Of a stretch of 64,000 bases of DNA, positions 20,625-29,654 are shown piece after piece; position 1 is the first letter of the stretch; every line of letters begins with the position of its first letter. Source of the stretch: Gephyromycinifex aptenodytis (GTDB lineage Bacteria > Actinomycetota > Actinomycetes > Actinomycetales > Dermatophilaceae); contig NZ_CP051155.1 in assembly GCF_012277275.1 (NCBI RefSeq), forward strand, positions 1,302,001-1,366,000, in the 5' to 3' direction. The notes below the pieces were generated by a model that ran no database searches, was not told the DNA's origin, and saw only the letters and a program-made list of their open reading frames with translations. A program made the position numbers and the translations under genes.

Positions 20625-21586
20625 CAGGAACCCGCCCCCAAGTCGCAACGGTGCCGGCCACCGGCGGCGGCCGCCGCCCACGCCCCTAGAGCGGTATCCA
20701 AAGCTTCCGGCCGGTCGACTCCGGCGGCGAGCGCGGCAGCCAAAGCGCCGCAGAAGGCGTGGTGGGCTGGTTCCGGCGCGGCCAGGATCGTCGCGGGCGC
20801 CCACGGATCCAGCGGCGGCTGCACCTGTAGCCCATCCCACCAGGCGCCACCCGCGCCGGCCAGGATCAACGTCGAGGCCGGTGCCGCTGGAGAATCTGCG
20901 AGCAGGCCGGCACCGTCAGGGTCGACAACCGCCACGTCGAGTCGTTCCACGAGCGTGCTGGCCGTCAACGCCGGGAAGGGGCGCAGGTCGCCGACGATCT
21001 GCAGGTCGGCGTCGTAGGCCGCCTCGAGCAGGCTCCGACCGACGCCGAGCATCAGGCCTTCGATGAGCAGCACATCACCCGGTTGGCATTCGGCCAGAGC
21101 GTTGCGGGCCTGCGTAAGCCATTCCTGGGCCAGTGGCGAATCCAGGTCCTGGGGGCTCATCGGGACGATCCCGGGGCGGATGATCGTCTCCTCCTCCGGC
21201 TCGGGATAGCTCTCAAGGAGGGAATCCGCCAGCAGGCGTTCGTCCAAGGTCTGCTGCGCATTGGGGCTCCAGCGCAGCAGGCGCTCCATGGTGGGGCCGG
21301 GCACGCTCAAGACGGCGCTGGTATCGACCCCGGCGCTGTCCAGGCAGCTCAGACACCACAACCCGTCGGCGTCGTCGCCGCAGACCGCCGACAGCGTGGT
21401 TCGCGCCCCGGCTCGGGCAGCCGCCGCCGCGCCTAGGGCCGCCGCACCGCCGAGGGTGCGTTGTTCGGAGCTCACCACATGCACCGGGGCCCGTCCGGGC
21501 GAAGTCGGCAGCGCCAGCGTGGAGCACCCGTATTCGACCGCGAGCGCGCCACAGACCAGCACCCTGTCCTGGCGGTCAGCGGCCAC
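20624..21586 (-). CDS. PfkB/ribokinase-like protein lacking the catalytic motif
   Basis: About 320 aa, read from a GTG at 21586 that overlaps the nagZ stop by 11 bases; the start is a judgement, since the open frame continues antisense-like upstream. The fold is suggested by the N-terminal strand RVLVCGALAVEYG, the glycine-rich sugar-site region LGGAAALGAAAAARAGARTT near residue 48 with SAVCGDDADG, and VDTSAVLSVPGPT. The kinase family's C-terminal GAGD anion-hole/base motif is absent: the equivalent place reads EPAHHAFCGALAAALAAG, and LILAGAGG stands where the ATP loop would be. It may therefore be a non-catalytic or repurposed kinase fold. It is coupled to menD (TGATG) and follows nagZ. Function unknown. 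Confidence 0.6.
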   Translation of the reverse strand: MAADRQDRVLVCGALAVEYGCSTLALPTSPGRAPVHVVSSEQRTLGGAAALGAAAAARAGARTTLSAVCGDDADGLWCLSCLDSAGVDTSAVLSVPGPTMERLLRWSPNAQQTLDERLLADSLLESYPEPEEETIIRPGIVPMSPQDLDSPLAQEWLTQARNALAECQPGDVLLIEGLMLGVGRSLLEAAYDADLQIVGDLRPFPALTASTLVERLDVAVVDPDGAGLLADSPAAPASTLILAGAGGAWWDGLQVQPPLDPWAPATILAAPEPAHHAFCGALAAALAAGVDRPEALDTALGAWAAAAAGGRHRCDLGAGS

Positions 21587-23252
21587 AGCCAGCGCCTGCC
21601 TGCACCGAACCGACCGCGACCGGCAGCGCACCGGGCGCGCGGCTGCGGCCCAGCAGTACGTCCACGACCGCGGTGAAGGTAGCCGGGGTACGCCCGTAGG
21701 CCGCGATCTTGACGCCCTTGCTGGACGCCAACCCGTAGGGGACGTCCAGGGCCACCAGCACGTCAGCGGTTGCGCTGGTGGCACCGGAGCTGCGCGCCGA
21801 ACCGGCGCGGTAGACCCCGCCGCCCAACAAAGCAACCGTCGTCCCGGTGTCGTTGACGCGCAGACCAGCTCGTTTGGCCGCCGCTGCCAGCGCTGCACGA
21901 TCTGCGGCGGTGCCCCCGCTGGGGGTGATGGAGCGGCCCACGAGTCGTCGACCGCACCTGCCAGAAATCTGGGTCAGCGAAGAGGTGGCCACCTCGCGGG
22001 CGATGTTCCCGTGCGAGCCCGGAGCTGAATCCTTCGGTACCGCCGCCACATTGGCCCGCAGCGTGGCGACCATCAGGGCGGCGGAGGCCTCCAGCCGGGA
22101 CCGGCTGATCCGCCCGGTTGTGACGGCGTCCTCGATGGCGCTGACGGCAGCCGCAGGGTCGGCCGGCATCAGCAGCACATCCGCCCCGGCTTCCAGCGCC
22201 CGCACCGCAGCCTCTCCGGCGCCGATGCCCTCGGTGATGGCCCCCATGTTGAGGGCGTCGGTGACGATCAGGCCCTGATAGCCGAGTTTGTCGCGCAGCA
22301 GGTCGGTGGTGACGGCTCGGCTCAGGCTCGCGGGGCGCTGGCGGTCCACCGCGTCCAGGATCACGTGGGCGGTCATCACTGCCGGGGCCCCGGCCTTGAC
22401 CGCGTCGCGGAAGGGCACCAGGTCTCGCTTGGTCAGGGCCGCCAGGTCGGCGTCCTGGCGGGCCAGCCCGGTGTGGGTGTCGCCCCGGACGCTGCCGTGG
22501 CCGGGGAAGTGTTTGACGACCGGCAGAATCCCGGACTGTCGGTAGCCGCGCACATAGCCCGCCGCTATCCGAGACACCAGCGCCGGGTCGCTGCCCGGTG
22601 AACGGACCCCGATGGTGGGATCCGCCGCCCCGATGGTGACGTCTGCGTCCGGGGCCATCACCACGGTGAAACCCAACCCGCGCAGTTCAGCCCCCGAGGC
22701 CCGCCCGACCTTGGCGGCCAGGCCTGCTGAACCGGCCGCCCCGAGCGCCATCGCGCCTGGGAACTGGGTCAGGGGGGCGTCCAACCGGGTGACGGTGCCA
22801 CCTTCTTGGTCCACCGCCACGAAGGCCGGCCAGCGCCTGCCGCTGGCGGTGACGGCGGCGCTGATCCGCGCGTTCCCAGCCTTGGCCGCGCCAGCGGCAG
22901 CGGGTCCGGCGGGAAGCGCGTTGCGCATCACGACCACTCCGCCGTAACCCTGCTGTCGCACGGTTGCTGCGGCACCGGCGTCGATGCTGCCCAGGTCGGG
23001 CACCACGAGTTGGGCGGCCAGGGCGGCCGTGCTCAGCGGGGCCACATCTGCGGCGGCGCGGCGTCGTTGCGCCTGGCTCAGACGGGGCACGGTAGGCGAG
23101 GCCGCCGGTGTCGTTGCCGGGCTCGCAGCACTGGATCGGGGGGTCGCCGAGGGTGCGCCGGAGGTGCCCTGCGCGGTCGGCGCGGCCCCGGTACACCCGG
23201 CAGCCCCAAGCGCCACCGCTGCAGCGAAAGCGATCCGGCGTGTGGTCTTCAT
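21576..23252 (-). CDS. nagZ: Glycoside hydrolase family 3 lipoprotein, NagZ-like beta-N-acetylhexosaminidase
   Basis: Surface-anchored GH3 enzyme, about 558 aa from ATG 23252, which has GGGGTGAG upstream (an ATG eight codons earlier is weaker). The signal peptide ends in the lipobox AAGC near residue 19, followed by a Ser/Thr/Ala-rich linker. The NagZ signature VVKHFPGHGSVRGDTHTG near 250 includes the His/Asp dyad of this family, and LIVTDALNMGAI near 330 carries the expected nucleophile aspartate. A C-terminal GH3-C-like domain follows. NagZ enzymes remove GlcNAc from muropeptides; substrate here is inferred. It overlaps the PfkB-like gene by 11 bases. Confidence 0.88.
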   Translation of the reverse strand: MKTTRRIAFAAAVALGAAGCTGAAPTAQGTSGAPSATPRSSAASPATTPAASPTVPRLSQAQRRRAAADVAPLSTAALAAQLVVPDLGSIDAGAAATVRQQGYGGVVVMRNALPAGPAAAGAAKAGNARISAAVTASGRRWPAFVAVDQEGGTVTRLDAPLTQFPGAMALGAAGSAGLAAKVGRASGAELRGLGFTVVMAPDADVTIGAADPTIGVRSPGSDPALVSRIAAGYVRGYRQSGILPVVKHFPGHGSVRGDTHTGLARQDADLAALTKRDLVPFRDAVKAGAPAVMTAHVILDAVDRQRPASLSRAVTTDLLRDKLGYQGLIVTDALNMGAITEGIGAGEAAVRALEAGADVLLMPADPAAAVSAIEDAVTTGRISRSRLEASAALMVATLRANVAAVPKDSAPGSHGNIAREVATSSLTQISGRCGRRLVGRSITPSGGTAADRAALAAAAKRAGLRVNDTGTTVALLGGGVYRAGSARSSGATSATADVLVALDVPYGLASSKGVKIAAYGRTPATFTAVVDVLLGRSRAPGALPVAVGSVQAGAGCGR

Positions 23253-23452
23253 GCGCTCACCCCTGGTCATCCCCATCAGGCCATCGTGCCTGATACCTGC
23301 AGGACATGCGGTATGCCGCGGCGGACCCGCCCGAGCCTACGCGCGGTGGCACCCCAGCTGCGGCCGAAGCGACCGGCCGCGGCGATATCCGAGCACTGCC
23401 GAGCCGCAGCGGCACGTTTTCATGACCACCCCAGTGGGTCCTCGCGGCTGCT

Positions 23453-24520
23453 TCAGGCTTGGACGACTTCCAGCGGCATCGAGGAATCCGTGGCCAAGTC
23501 CAGGGCCGAGGGAGCCCGCCCGCGCATGATCAGTTGCGAGCCGAGGGCCGCGACCATCGCCCCGTTGTCGGTGCACAGGCCCGGGCGAGGCACCCGCAAC
23601 CGGATCCCCGCCTCATCGCAGCGCCGCTGTGCGTATTCGCGCAGGCGACTGTTGGCCGCTACTCCACCACCGATAAGTAGATCCTTCGCATCGTGCTCGC
23701 GACAGGCAAGGACCGCCTTGCGGGTGAGCACATCCACCACCGCGTCCTGGAAACTCGCGGCCACATCGGCGACCGGGACCTCCCGTCCGGCAGCGCTGCA
23801 CGCTTCCACCCACCGAGCAACCGCCGTCTTCAGGCCGGAGAAACTGAAGTCATATCGGTGGTTCTGCATGTCGCGTCCTGAGGTGAGACCGCGCGGGAAT
23901 GCGATTGCCTGCGGGTTGCCCTCCTTGGCGATGGCGTCGATGTGTGGTCCCCCCGGATAAGGCAGCCCGAGCAGGCGAGCCACCTTGTCGTAGGCCTCAC
24001 CGGCGGCATCATCCACGGTCTGGCCCAGGGAGATGACATCGCTGGAGATATCGCGCACCAGCAACAGGTTGGAGTGCCCCCCGGAGACGAGCAGGGCGCA
24101 CATCGGCTCCGGCAACTCGCCGTGCTCCAGCACGTCCACCCCGACGTGGGCAACAAGGTGGTTGATGCCGTACAGCGGCAGATCCAACGCCAGGGACAGT
24201 GACTTCGCAGCAGCCACCCCCACCAACAGTGCACCGGCCAGCCCGGGCCCGCTGGTCACCGCGATGGCGTCCAGCTCTCCCAGGCCTACACCGGCGTCAT
24301 CACAGGCCTTCTCGATCATCGGGACCATCGCCTCCAGGTGGGCCCGAGAAGCGATCTCGGGGATCACCCCGCCGAAGCGGGCGTGTTCTTCCACGCTGCT
24401 GGCAACCGCATTGGAGAGCAGTTCCTGGCCGCGCACGATGGCGACCCCGGTCTCGTCGCACGAGGACTCGATGCCGAGCACGAGTGGCGCCGCAGACGGG
24501 CTGGGCAAGGTGGTGGTCAC
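23453..24520 (-). CDS. tsaD: tRNA N6-threonylcarbamoyladenosine transferase TsaD
   Basis: Kae1/Qri7/YgjD family ATPase that transfers threonylcarbamoyl to A37 of ANN-decoding tRNAs, 355 aa. It shows [16 protein letters not shown] near residue 15, the metal-binding region AHLEAMVP (HxxxH region) near 120, [12 protein letters not shown] near 145, the [10 protein letters not shown] segment and [11 protein letters not shown] near 280. Start is GTG 24520, overlapping the rimI stop by four bases. It works with TsaB, TsaE and TsaC; TsaB and TsaE are encoded just upstream. Confidence 0.96.
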   Translation of the reverse strand: MTTTLPSPSAAPLVLGIESSCDETGVAIVRGQELLSNAVASSVEEHARFGGVIPEIASRAHLEAMVPMIEKACDDAGVGLGELDAIAVTSGPGLAGALLVGVAAAKSLSLALDLPLYGINHLVAHVGVDVLEHGELPEPMCALLVSGGHSNLLLVRDISSDVISLGQTVDDAAGEAYDKVARLLGLPYPGGPHIDAIAKEGNPQAIAFPRGLTSGRDMQNHRYDFSFSGLKTAVARWVEACSAAGREVPVADVAASFQDAVVDVLTRKAVLACREHDAKDLLIGGGVAANSRLREYAQRRCDEAGIRLRVPRPGLCTDNGAMVAALGSQLIMRGRAPSALDLATDSSMPLEVVQA

Positions 24521-25002
24521 GATCGATGTCCTTCCAAAGGCAGTCGCATGATGAGGGCGTCGACGTCACCCGGTTGGTAGTAGCGCCGTCGACGCGAGAT
24601 GGTCGTGAACCCGGCTGAGCTGTACAGCCCGGCGGCGGGGTCGTTGTCTGCCCGGACCTCCAGCATGAGGTGAGCGGCGCCATACGCGCGGGCCGTCTCG
24701 ATGAGCCACCCCAGCAGCCGCCGACCGTACCCGAACCCCTGCCCGGCCGGGGCGACCGCGATCGTCATGACGTCCGCGACCTCCCCTGCCAGGTCCAACC
24801 CGGCGTAGCCGAGGATCTCGGTTTCGCTTTCGAGCACGATATAGGCCCGGCGCGGCCGCCCCGCCAACTCCGACCACCAGGTGGCCTGACTCCAGGCGTC
24901 CGCCCCGAAGAGCTCGGTCTCCAGGTCGGCGAGCTGCTCGATGTCGCGCCAACACAGTTCGCGCAATCGAGCGGATCGGAGCCTCAGCGCCTCCTGGCTC
25001 AC
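24517..25002 (-). CDS. rimI: Ribosomal protein S18 alanine N-acetyltransferase
   Basis: GNAT acetyltransferase of the RimI family, 161 aa. The conserved WREL-type opening [20 protein letters not shown], the [12 protein letters not shown] strand, the acetyl-CoA loop [15 protein letters not shown] near residue 88 and [20 protein letters not shown] near 120 are all typical. The start is GTG 25002 (GTGA overlap with tsaB). Embedding between tsaB and tsaD is the usual actinobacterial arrangement and supports RimI rather than another GNAT. Confidence 0.93.
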   Translation of the reverse strand: MSQEALRLRSARLRELCWRDIEQLADLETELFGADAWSQATWWSELAGRPRRAYIVLESETEILGYAGLDLAGEVADVMTIAVAPAGQGFGYGRRLLGWLIETARAYGAAHLMLEVRADNDPAAGLYSSAGFTTISRRRRYYQPGDVDALIMRLPLEGHRS

Positions 25003-25685
25003 CGCTGCCTCAACACCGACTTGGTCTTGGTGGAGGGCACCGCGTCGGGTCGACGCAGATAGAGCGGCTCAATGCCCGGCAGGCAGACACCGGCGTGCAG
25101 CCGAGTCGCGGCCAGATCTGCCAACGCCGCCGCGTCGACATCCAGCACGGGTAGCGCGTCACCGAAGCATTCGGGGTAGAGCTGCCCCCCGCGCCCGGCC
25201 ACCGGCAGTGCCCCCACCTCCTCGCTGATATCGGCGGCCCGATCCACCGCCGGCTGGGTGCAAGCACGAATGCCTGCTGCGGTGAGCTCGTACTGGGCCC
25301 AATAGACTTCGCGCCGCCTGGCGTCGGTGGCCACAACGATCTGACCCGGTTCGGCCTGCGGACCTCGTTCCAGGTGTACCTGGTGGGCGATCGCGTCCAG
25401 GCTGCACAGCCCGTGCACCGGAATGCCGAGCGCGTGCGCAAAGGTCGCGGCAGTGACTACTCCAACGCGCAGCCCGGTGAAGGGACCCGGACCGATCCCG
25501 GTGACGACCTCGGTGAGGTCTGCGGGCGCGACGCCCGCCTGCGCCAGCACAGTGCGGATCGCCGGAGCCAGGAGTTCGCCGTGCCCTTGCGGGCTGATGA
25601 CGCTGGACGCGGCCAGGGTCCGCGTGCCGTCGTGCAGGGCAGCGGTGACGGCGGAGGTGGCGGTGTCAAGAGCAAGGAGCAGCAC
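24999..25685 (-). CDS. tsaB: t6A threonylcarbamoyl complex dimerisation protein TsaB
   Basis: Inactive TsaD paralogue that scaffolds the t6A-forming complex, 228 aa. The N-terminal ASKHA motif LLALDTATSAVTAALHDG and the TEVVTGIGPGPFTGLRVGV segment near residue 58 identify it. The start is GTG 25685 and the stop overlaps rimI by four bases. The gene lies 77 bp after tsaE. Confidence 0.94.
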   Translation of the reverse strand: MLLLALDTATSAVTAALHDGTRTLAASSVISPQGHGELLAPAIRTVLAQAGVAPADLTEVVTGIGPGPFTGLRVGVVTAATFAHALGIPVHGLCSLDAIAHQVHLERGPQAEPGQIVVATDARRREVYWAQYELTAAGIRACTQPAVDRAADISEEVGALPVAGRGGQLYPECFGDALPVLDVDAAALADLAATRLHAGVCLPGIEPLYLRRPDAVPSTKTKSVLRQR

Positions 25686-25762
25686 CGCACAAGGCTAGAA
25701 CACCCACTTGCGGGGCCGGTATCGTGCCCAGTTCCGCCCGGCAGAAGACCGCCGCGCCGGGG

Positions 25763-26425
25763 TCAGACCAGAATTGGCTCGTCGGCCCAGCGTGGGCCGT
25801 AACCCAGCACCCGCACCTGGCGCGGGTCCGGCCCGTCCAGGTCGATCGCCGCGTCCGGGTCGTGGACGACAGCGCTGGCTTGCTCACCCAAGGCACGCAC
25901 CAGTTCCACGCGCAGATGGGATTCGGCGAGCTGCTCGGCCATCCCGGCGCCCCACTCGATGACCGTCACCGATGAGTTGACGTCGGCGTCAAGGTCCAGG
26001 TCATCCAGCTCGGCTGCATCCGAGAGCCGGTAGGCGTCCACGTGGACCAGCGCAGGGCCGCCGACCTCGCTGGGGTGGATCCGGGAGATGACGAATGTGG
26101 GCGAGGTGATCGGTCCTCGCACGCCTAAGCCCTCGCCGAGGCCCTGCGTGAAGGTCGTTTTGCCGGCGCCGAGTTCCCCGGCCAGCACGAGCACATCGCC
26201 AGGTCGCAATCGGGCGGCGATCACGCGTCCCAGGTCTGCGGTGTCTTCAGCGCTCACCAGCCTGCGCCAGGTCACCAGCTCGACCGGTGCATCCTGACCT
26301 GCCTCGAGCGCAGCTGATTCATCAGGCACTGCGTTTGCCTGCACGGACGTTTCGCTTGCTGCTGCTGACTTCGGGATCTCAGGCACTGCGCGATCGACCC
26401 GCTTCCCGCTGACGACGAGCTGCAT
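25763..26425 (-). CDS. tsaE: t6A ATPase TsaE
   Basis: P-loop ATPase needed for t6A tRNA modification. The Walker A motif LAGELGAGKTTFTQGLGEGL is followed by SPTFVISRIHP and the Walker B-like VHVDAYRL segment, then VTVIEWGAGMAEQL. Length is 220 aa from ATG 26425, which overlaps the hydrolase stop by 47 bases; a GTG at 26386 (8-base overlap, 207 aa) is also plausible, since the conserved core begins only at PVELVTWRRLVSAEDT. The N-terminal ~45 residues have no clear family match. Confidence 0.93.
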   Translation of the reverse strand: MQLVVSGKRVDRAVPEIPKSAAASETSVQANAVPDESAALEAGQDAPVELVTWRRLVSAEDTADLGRVIAARLRPGDVLVLAGELGAGKTTFTQGLGEGLGVRGPITSPTFVISRIHPSEVGGPALVHVDAYRLSDAAELDDLDLDADVNSSVTVIEWGAGMAEQLAESHLRVELVRALGEQASAVVHDPDAAIDLDGPDPRQVRVLGYGPRWADEPILV

Positions 26426-27626
26426 CCCGGGCCTGGCGAGCGACCCGCCGAGCGTGCACATCCCGCACCGTGGTCTTGGCGCGGCGGCGCGGCGGGAGCT
26501 GTTCCTTGGGGTTCTCGGCAGTTCGCTGTGCCCGTTCCACCAGTTCCAGCAGGTGCTCGTTGAGCACTGTCGGGTGCTCCAGCATGATGACGTGGCCGCC
26601 GTCCTTGATGACGATCTGCTCGGCGCCGGGCACCAGCCGCACGATCTCCTCGCTGTGCTCGACGGGAGTGAGCCGGTCTTCCGTCCCGCTGATGACCAGG
26701 GTCTCGACGCCGTCGAAGGTCCGCAGGGCGTCCCGTTTGTCATGGGTGTCGAAGTGCGGGAAGAAGGCTGAAATGACCTCCATCCGGGTGCCGAAGATCA
26801 TGTCGGTAGTGAGCTGGGCGATAGACAGCGGCACCGGCGAACCGAAGGAGCCCCAGTCAACGAGGAAGTCCATGATGTCGCGGCCCTGCTTGACCGTGGC
26901 ATCAACCAGCCCCTGACGCCGAGCGAGACGACCCGCCGCTGCCGGGGTCACCCGCCGGATGACCTTGGCTGCCATCTGCCCGACCCCGTAGGAGACGCTG
27001 GAGAGGTTGCCGGGACTGGTGGCCACGAATGCGGCGCCGACGACCCGCTCCCGGACGAACTCCTCGTGATCCAGCGCGAGCGACATCATCGTCATCCCGC
27101 CCATGGAGTGACCGACGAGCACTAGCGGGCCCGTGGGTGCGACCTGTTCCAAGACCCGAAAGAGGTCATCACCCAACTGGTCGATGACATAGGACTCTCG
27201 CGGGCCGGTACCGGAACGGCCATGGCCACGCTGGTCCCACAGCACGACTCGATATCCCGCCTCGCGCAACGCGCGACGTTGGAAAACCCATGAGGTCAAG
27301 CTCAAGCAGTACCCGTGCGAGAAAACGACGGTCGGTTTTCCCGGATCGTCGCTGCCGGCCGGTTCATCGATCTCAACGTGCAGTTCCACCCCGTCGCCTG
27401 CGGTGACGACACACTGCGCATCCGGTTTGTCGTGGTAGCGGGGATCGATTCCGGCGGCGTCCAGGGCCACGGCCGTGCGCCGATCACGGCTGAGGCGATC
27501 GGCGGCGACACCGGCGGCAGCGGTGAGCCCGGCAGCGACCAACCCCAACCCCATGCCGAGGCCAGGCCCGCTGGCCGAGCCGCTGCTCGGCAGGCGGGGA
27601 ACGCCGCGAGGTCCCTGTCCAGCCAT
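26379..27626 (-). CDS. Membrane-anchored alpha/beta hydrolase
   Basis: Serine hydrolase-fold protein, 415 aa from ATG 27626, which has an excellent ribosome site (GGAGGT, seven bases away); longer in-frame starts are less likely. A hydrophobic segment (LGMGLGLVAAGLTAAAGVAA, residues ~19-38) probably anchors it in the membrane. The catalytic apparatus is visible: oxyanion loop VFSHGYCLSLTSW near 98, nucleophile elbow LVGHSMGGMTMM near 172, acid in SGTEDRLTPVEHS and the histidine in DGGHVIMLEHP. The C-terminal ~55 residues are basic. An alpha/beta hydrolase next to tsaE is a common actinobacterial arrangement. Substrate unknown. Confidence 0.85.
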   Translation of the reverse strand: MAGQGPRGVPRLPSSGSASGPGLGMGLGLVAAGLTAAAGVAADRLSRDRRTAVALDAAGIDPRYHDKPDAQCVVTAGDGVELHVEIDEPAGSDDPGKPTVVFSHGYCLSLTSWVFQRRALREAGYRVVLWDQRGHGRSGTGPRESYVIDQLGDDLFRVLEQVAPTGPLVLVGHSMGGMTMMSLALDHEEFVRERVVGAAFVATSPGNLSSVSYGVGQMAAKVIRRVTPAAAGRLARRQGLVDATVKQGRDIMDFLVDWGSFGSPVPLSIAQLTTDMIFGTRMEVISAFFPHFDTHDKRDALRTFDGVETLVISGTEDRLTPVEHSEEIVRLVPGAEQIVIKDGGHVIMLEHPTVLNEHLLELVERAQRTAENPKEQLPPRRRAKTTVRDVHARRVARQARDAARRQREAGRSRSA

Positions 27627-27711
27627 GCTGTCTACCTCCATCGAGGTGATTCCTGATGCCCCGGTTCGAGCCGTACCGGTCCGGTCGGCGCTGGGCGCGT
27701 GCAACTACACC

Positions 27712-27746
27712 AGAATACGGGCGTTACCTACGGGTCAACTTTGACC
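27712..27746 (-). promoter_or_regulatory. Candidate promoter with palindrome upstream of the hydrolase-tsa operon
   Basis: On the minus strand TTGACC (27738-27733) and TATTCT (27717-27712) are spaced by 15 bases, like a slightly short -35/-10 pair. The -35 lies inside the perfect palindrome GGTCAA-AG-TTGACC (27733-27746), flanked by two copies of CGTAGGT. This would start transcription about 80 bp before the hydrolase ATG. A repressor site overlapping the promoter is an inference. Confidence 0.35.
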
Positions 27747-29254
27747 TACGAGAGGCCGCGTTGCACCAGCTGGGCCACGGTTCTGGGTATGGCGTGGGCC
27801 ACGCCCAGCGCGCGGACAGGGCCTCCAGGATTGCTCTGGTGCGCACTGAGACCGTGCACCAGGCTCGCCAGGGCACCTGCGTCCAACGGATCCAGCCCGG
27901 CTGCGAGTAGCGCCCCGGCCAGACCTGCTAATACGTCACCGGCCCCGGCTGTGGCCAGCCACGCGGGCGCATCTGCTTGGGCGCGCACCGGCAGGTTCTC
28001 ACTGGGTGGCACCACGTAGGTGGTCGCCCCCTTGAGCAGCACGGTGGCATGTAGCAACTGGGCGGCCCTGCGGGCGTGTCGAATCGGCTCAGCGCTGATG
28101 TCGGCGGCGCTCAGCTGCACCCCGTCCAGGCGGCTGAGCAGCCGGGCCAGTTCACCCGCGTGCGGGGTGAGCAGGGTTCGGGCCCCGGCCCCCGCCCGCG
28201 GGCCCTCCAGCAGAGCCAACCCGCCGGCGTCGACCACGCACGGCTCGCCCGAGTCCAACGCTGCGCGCGCCGCGGCGACCTGGGCCAGATCGGCCTCGTC
28301 GGCCTGGCTCGGGTCCGGATCGAGCCCCGGACCGACTACCCAGGCCTGCACTCGCCCCGGCCCATGCACAGCTTCGGGAACCGCGGCCTGCACCAGCGAG
28401 GTGGGGTGGCTCGGGCCGACGTAGCGCACCATCCCAGCGCCGGCTTCGACCGCAGCCGTCACCGCAAGCACTGCCGCCCCGGGGTAGGACTGTCCGCCCG
28501 CGACGATGCCGACCACCCCGCGGGTGTACTTGTCGTCGTCCGGACCGGGCAGAGGCCACAACGCGGCGACGTCGTCATGTCCCAGGCGTTCCACGCTCGG
28601 GGTCGAGACCATCTCGAGGCCGATGTCGATAACGCTCAACAACCCGCAACGCGGGGCGGTCGCCAACAGGTGCACGGGCTTGCACACCCCGAAGGCCACG
28701 GTCTCGTCGGCCCAGATCCCCTCGCTGTGCGCCCTCTCCCCTGCCGGGTCTGCGCCGGTAGGCAGATCGGCCGCCAGCATGTAGGCGTCTTCGGCAATCG
28801 AATCCAGCAACCCCGACAGCAGCTGCGCCGACTTAGCCGAAAACCCTGGCGTGCCACCGATACCCGCGATCCCGTCGATCACCAGATCGGCCTCGCCCAG
28901 GGCCGCCACGGCCTGCTCGTACTCACTCTGCGCGTCGATGACCTGCACGCCGCGCTCGCGGGCCTGCGCCAGGGCGGCCTCGTGGGCACCGTCGGCGGAA
29001 GTCAGAACGGCGACCACCCCGGCAGCGACCTCTTTGCGCTGCAACCGAGCCAGGGCATACAGGGTGTCGCCCCCGTTACCGCCGGACCCGACCAGGCCCA
29101 CCACTCGGGCGTCCGGCACATCCTGCAGCCGCGCCATCACGACTTCGGCGAGCCCACGGGCGGCGCGCTGCATGAGCTCACCCTCAGGCAGCTTCTTCAT
29201 CGCCGCTGCCTCTGCGGCGCGAACCACCTCAACCGACCACGCACGGATCGTCAT
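27746..29254 (-). CDS. nnrE-nnrD: Bifunctional NAD(P)HX epimerase / ADP-dependent dehydratase
   Basis: Repairs damaged NAD(P)H hydrates, 502 aa from ATG 29254 (GGAGG six bases upstream). The N-terminal YjeF_N epimerase half (residues ~1-215) contains VVGLVGSGGNGGDTLYALAR near 55 and ADLVIDGIAGIGGTPGF. The C-terminal ribokinase-like dehydratase half has the GVVGIVAGGQSYPGAAVLA region near 245, TPHAGELARLL near 375 and the TAGAGDVLAGLAGALLAAG motif near 455. It stands between acpS and the hydrolase; the alanine racemase gene often found here in actinobacteria is not present. Confidence 0.92.
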   Translation of the reverse strand: MTIRAWSVEVVRAAEAAAMKKLPEGELMQRAARGLAEVVMARLQDVPDARVVGLVGSGGNGGDTLYALARLQRKEVAAGVVAVLTSADGAHEAALAQARERGVQVIDAQSEYEQAVAALGEADLVIDGIAGIGGTPGFSAKSAQLLSGLLDSIAEDAYMLAADLPTGADPAGERAHSEGIWADETVAFGVCKPVHLLATAPRCGLLSVIDIGLEMVSTPSVERLGHDDVAALWPLPGPDDDKYTRGVVGIVAGGQSYPGAAVLAVTAAVEAGAGMVRYVGPSHPTSLVQAAVPEAVHGPGRVQAWVVGPGLDPDPSQADEADLAQVAAARAALDSGEPCVVDAGGLALLEGPRAGAGARTLLTPHAGELARLLSRLDGVQLSAADISAEPIRHARRAAQLLHATVLLKGATTYVVPPSENLPVRAQADAPAWLATAGAGDVLAGLAGALLAAGLDPLDAGALASLVHGLSAHQSNPGGPVRALGVAHAIPRTVAQLVQRGLS

Positions 29255-29297
29255 ACCAGTCCTCCAGTTATCGGGTCGTCGAGTCTGTACGGATCGA

Positions 29298-29654
29298 TCA
29301 CGTTCCGGCGTGCGCAACGACCACAGCGACCGCTACTCCCGCATCGTGCGAAATGGACAGGTGAAACCCGGCCACGCCCAACTCGTCGGCGCGGGCCTGC
29401 ACGGTTCCGCTGACCGCCAGCGATGGCGCGCCGTGGGCACCTCTGCTGATGCAGGCGTCCTGCCAACTCATTCCCGGCGGGGAGCCGAGACTCTTGGCCA
29501 GCGCTTCTTTGGCCGCGAACCGCCCGGCAAGGGACAGCAGCGGCATCTCACGCTCGCTGGGGGTGAAGAGCCGCTCCCGCACGCCAGGCGTGCGGGAGAG
29601 GACCTCTTCGAAGCGTTCGACGCCCACGACGTCGATGCCGATACCGACGATCAC
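29298..29654 (-). CDS. acpS: Holo-[acyl-carrier-protein] synthase
   Basis: Transfers phosphopantetheine from CoA to acyl carrier protein, 118 aa, the normal length. The Mg2+/CoA motif [15 protein letters not shown] opens the protein, and [19 protein letters not shown] near 45 is the second signature. Start ATG 29654 overlaps the glmS stop by four bases, so the genes are co-translated; nnrE/D follows after 43 bp. Confidence 0.95.
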   Translation of the reverse strand: MIVGIGIDVVGVERFEEVLSRTPGVRERLFTPSEREMPLLSLAGRFAAKEALAKSLGSPPGMSWQDACISRGAHGAPSLAVSGTVQARADELGVAGFHLSISHDAGVAVAVVVAHAGT

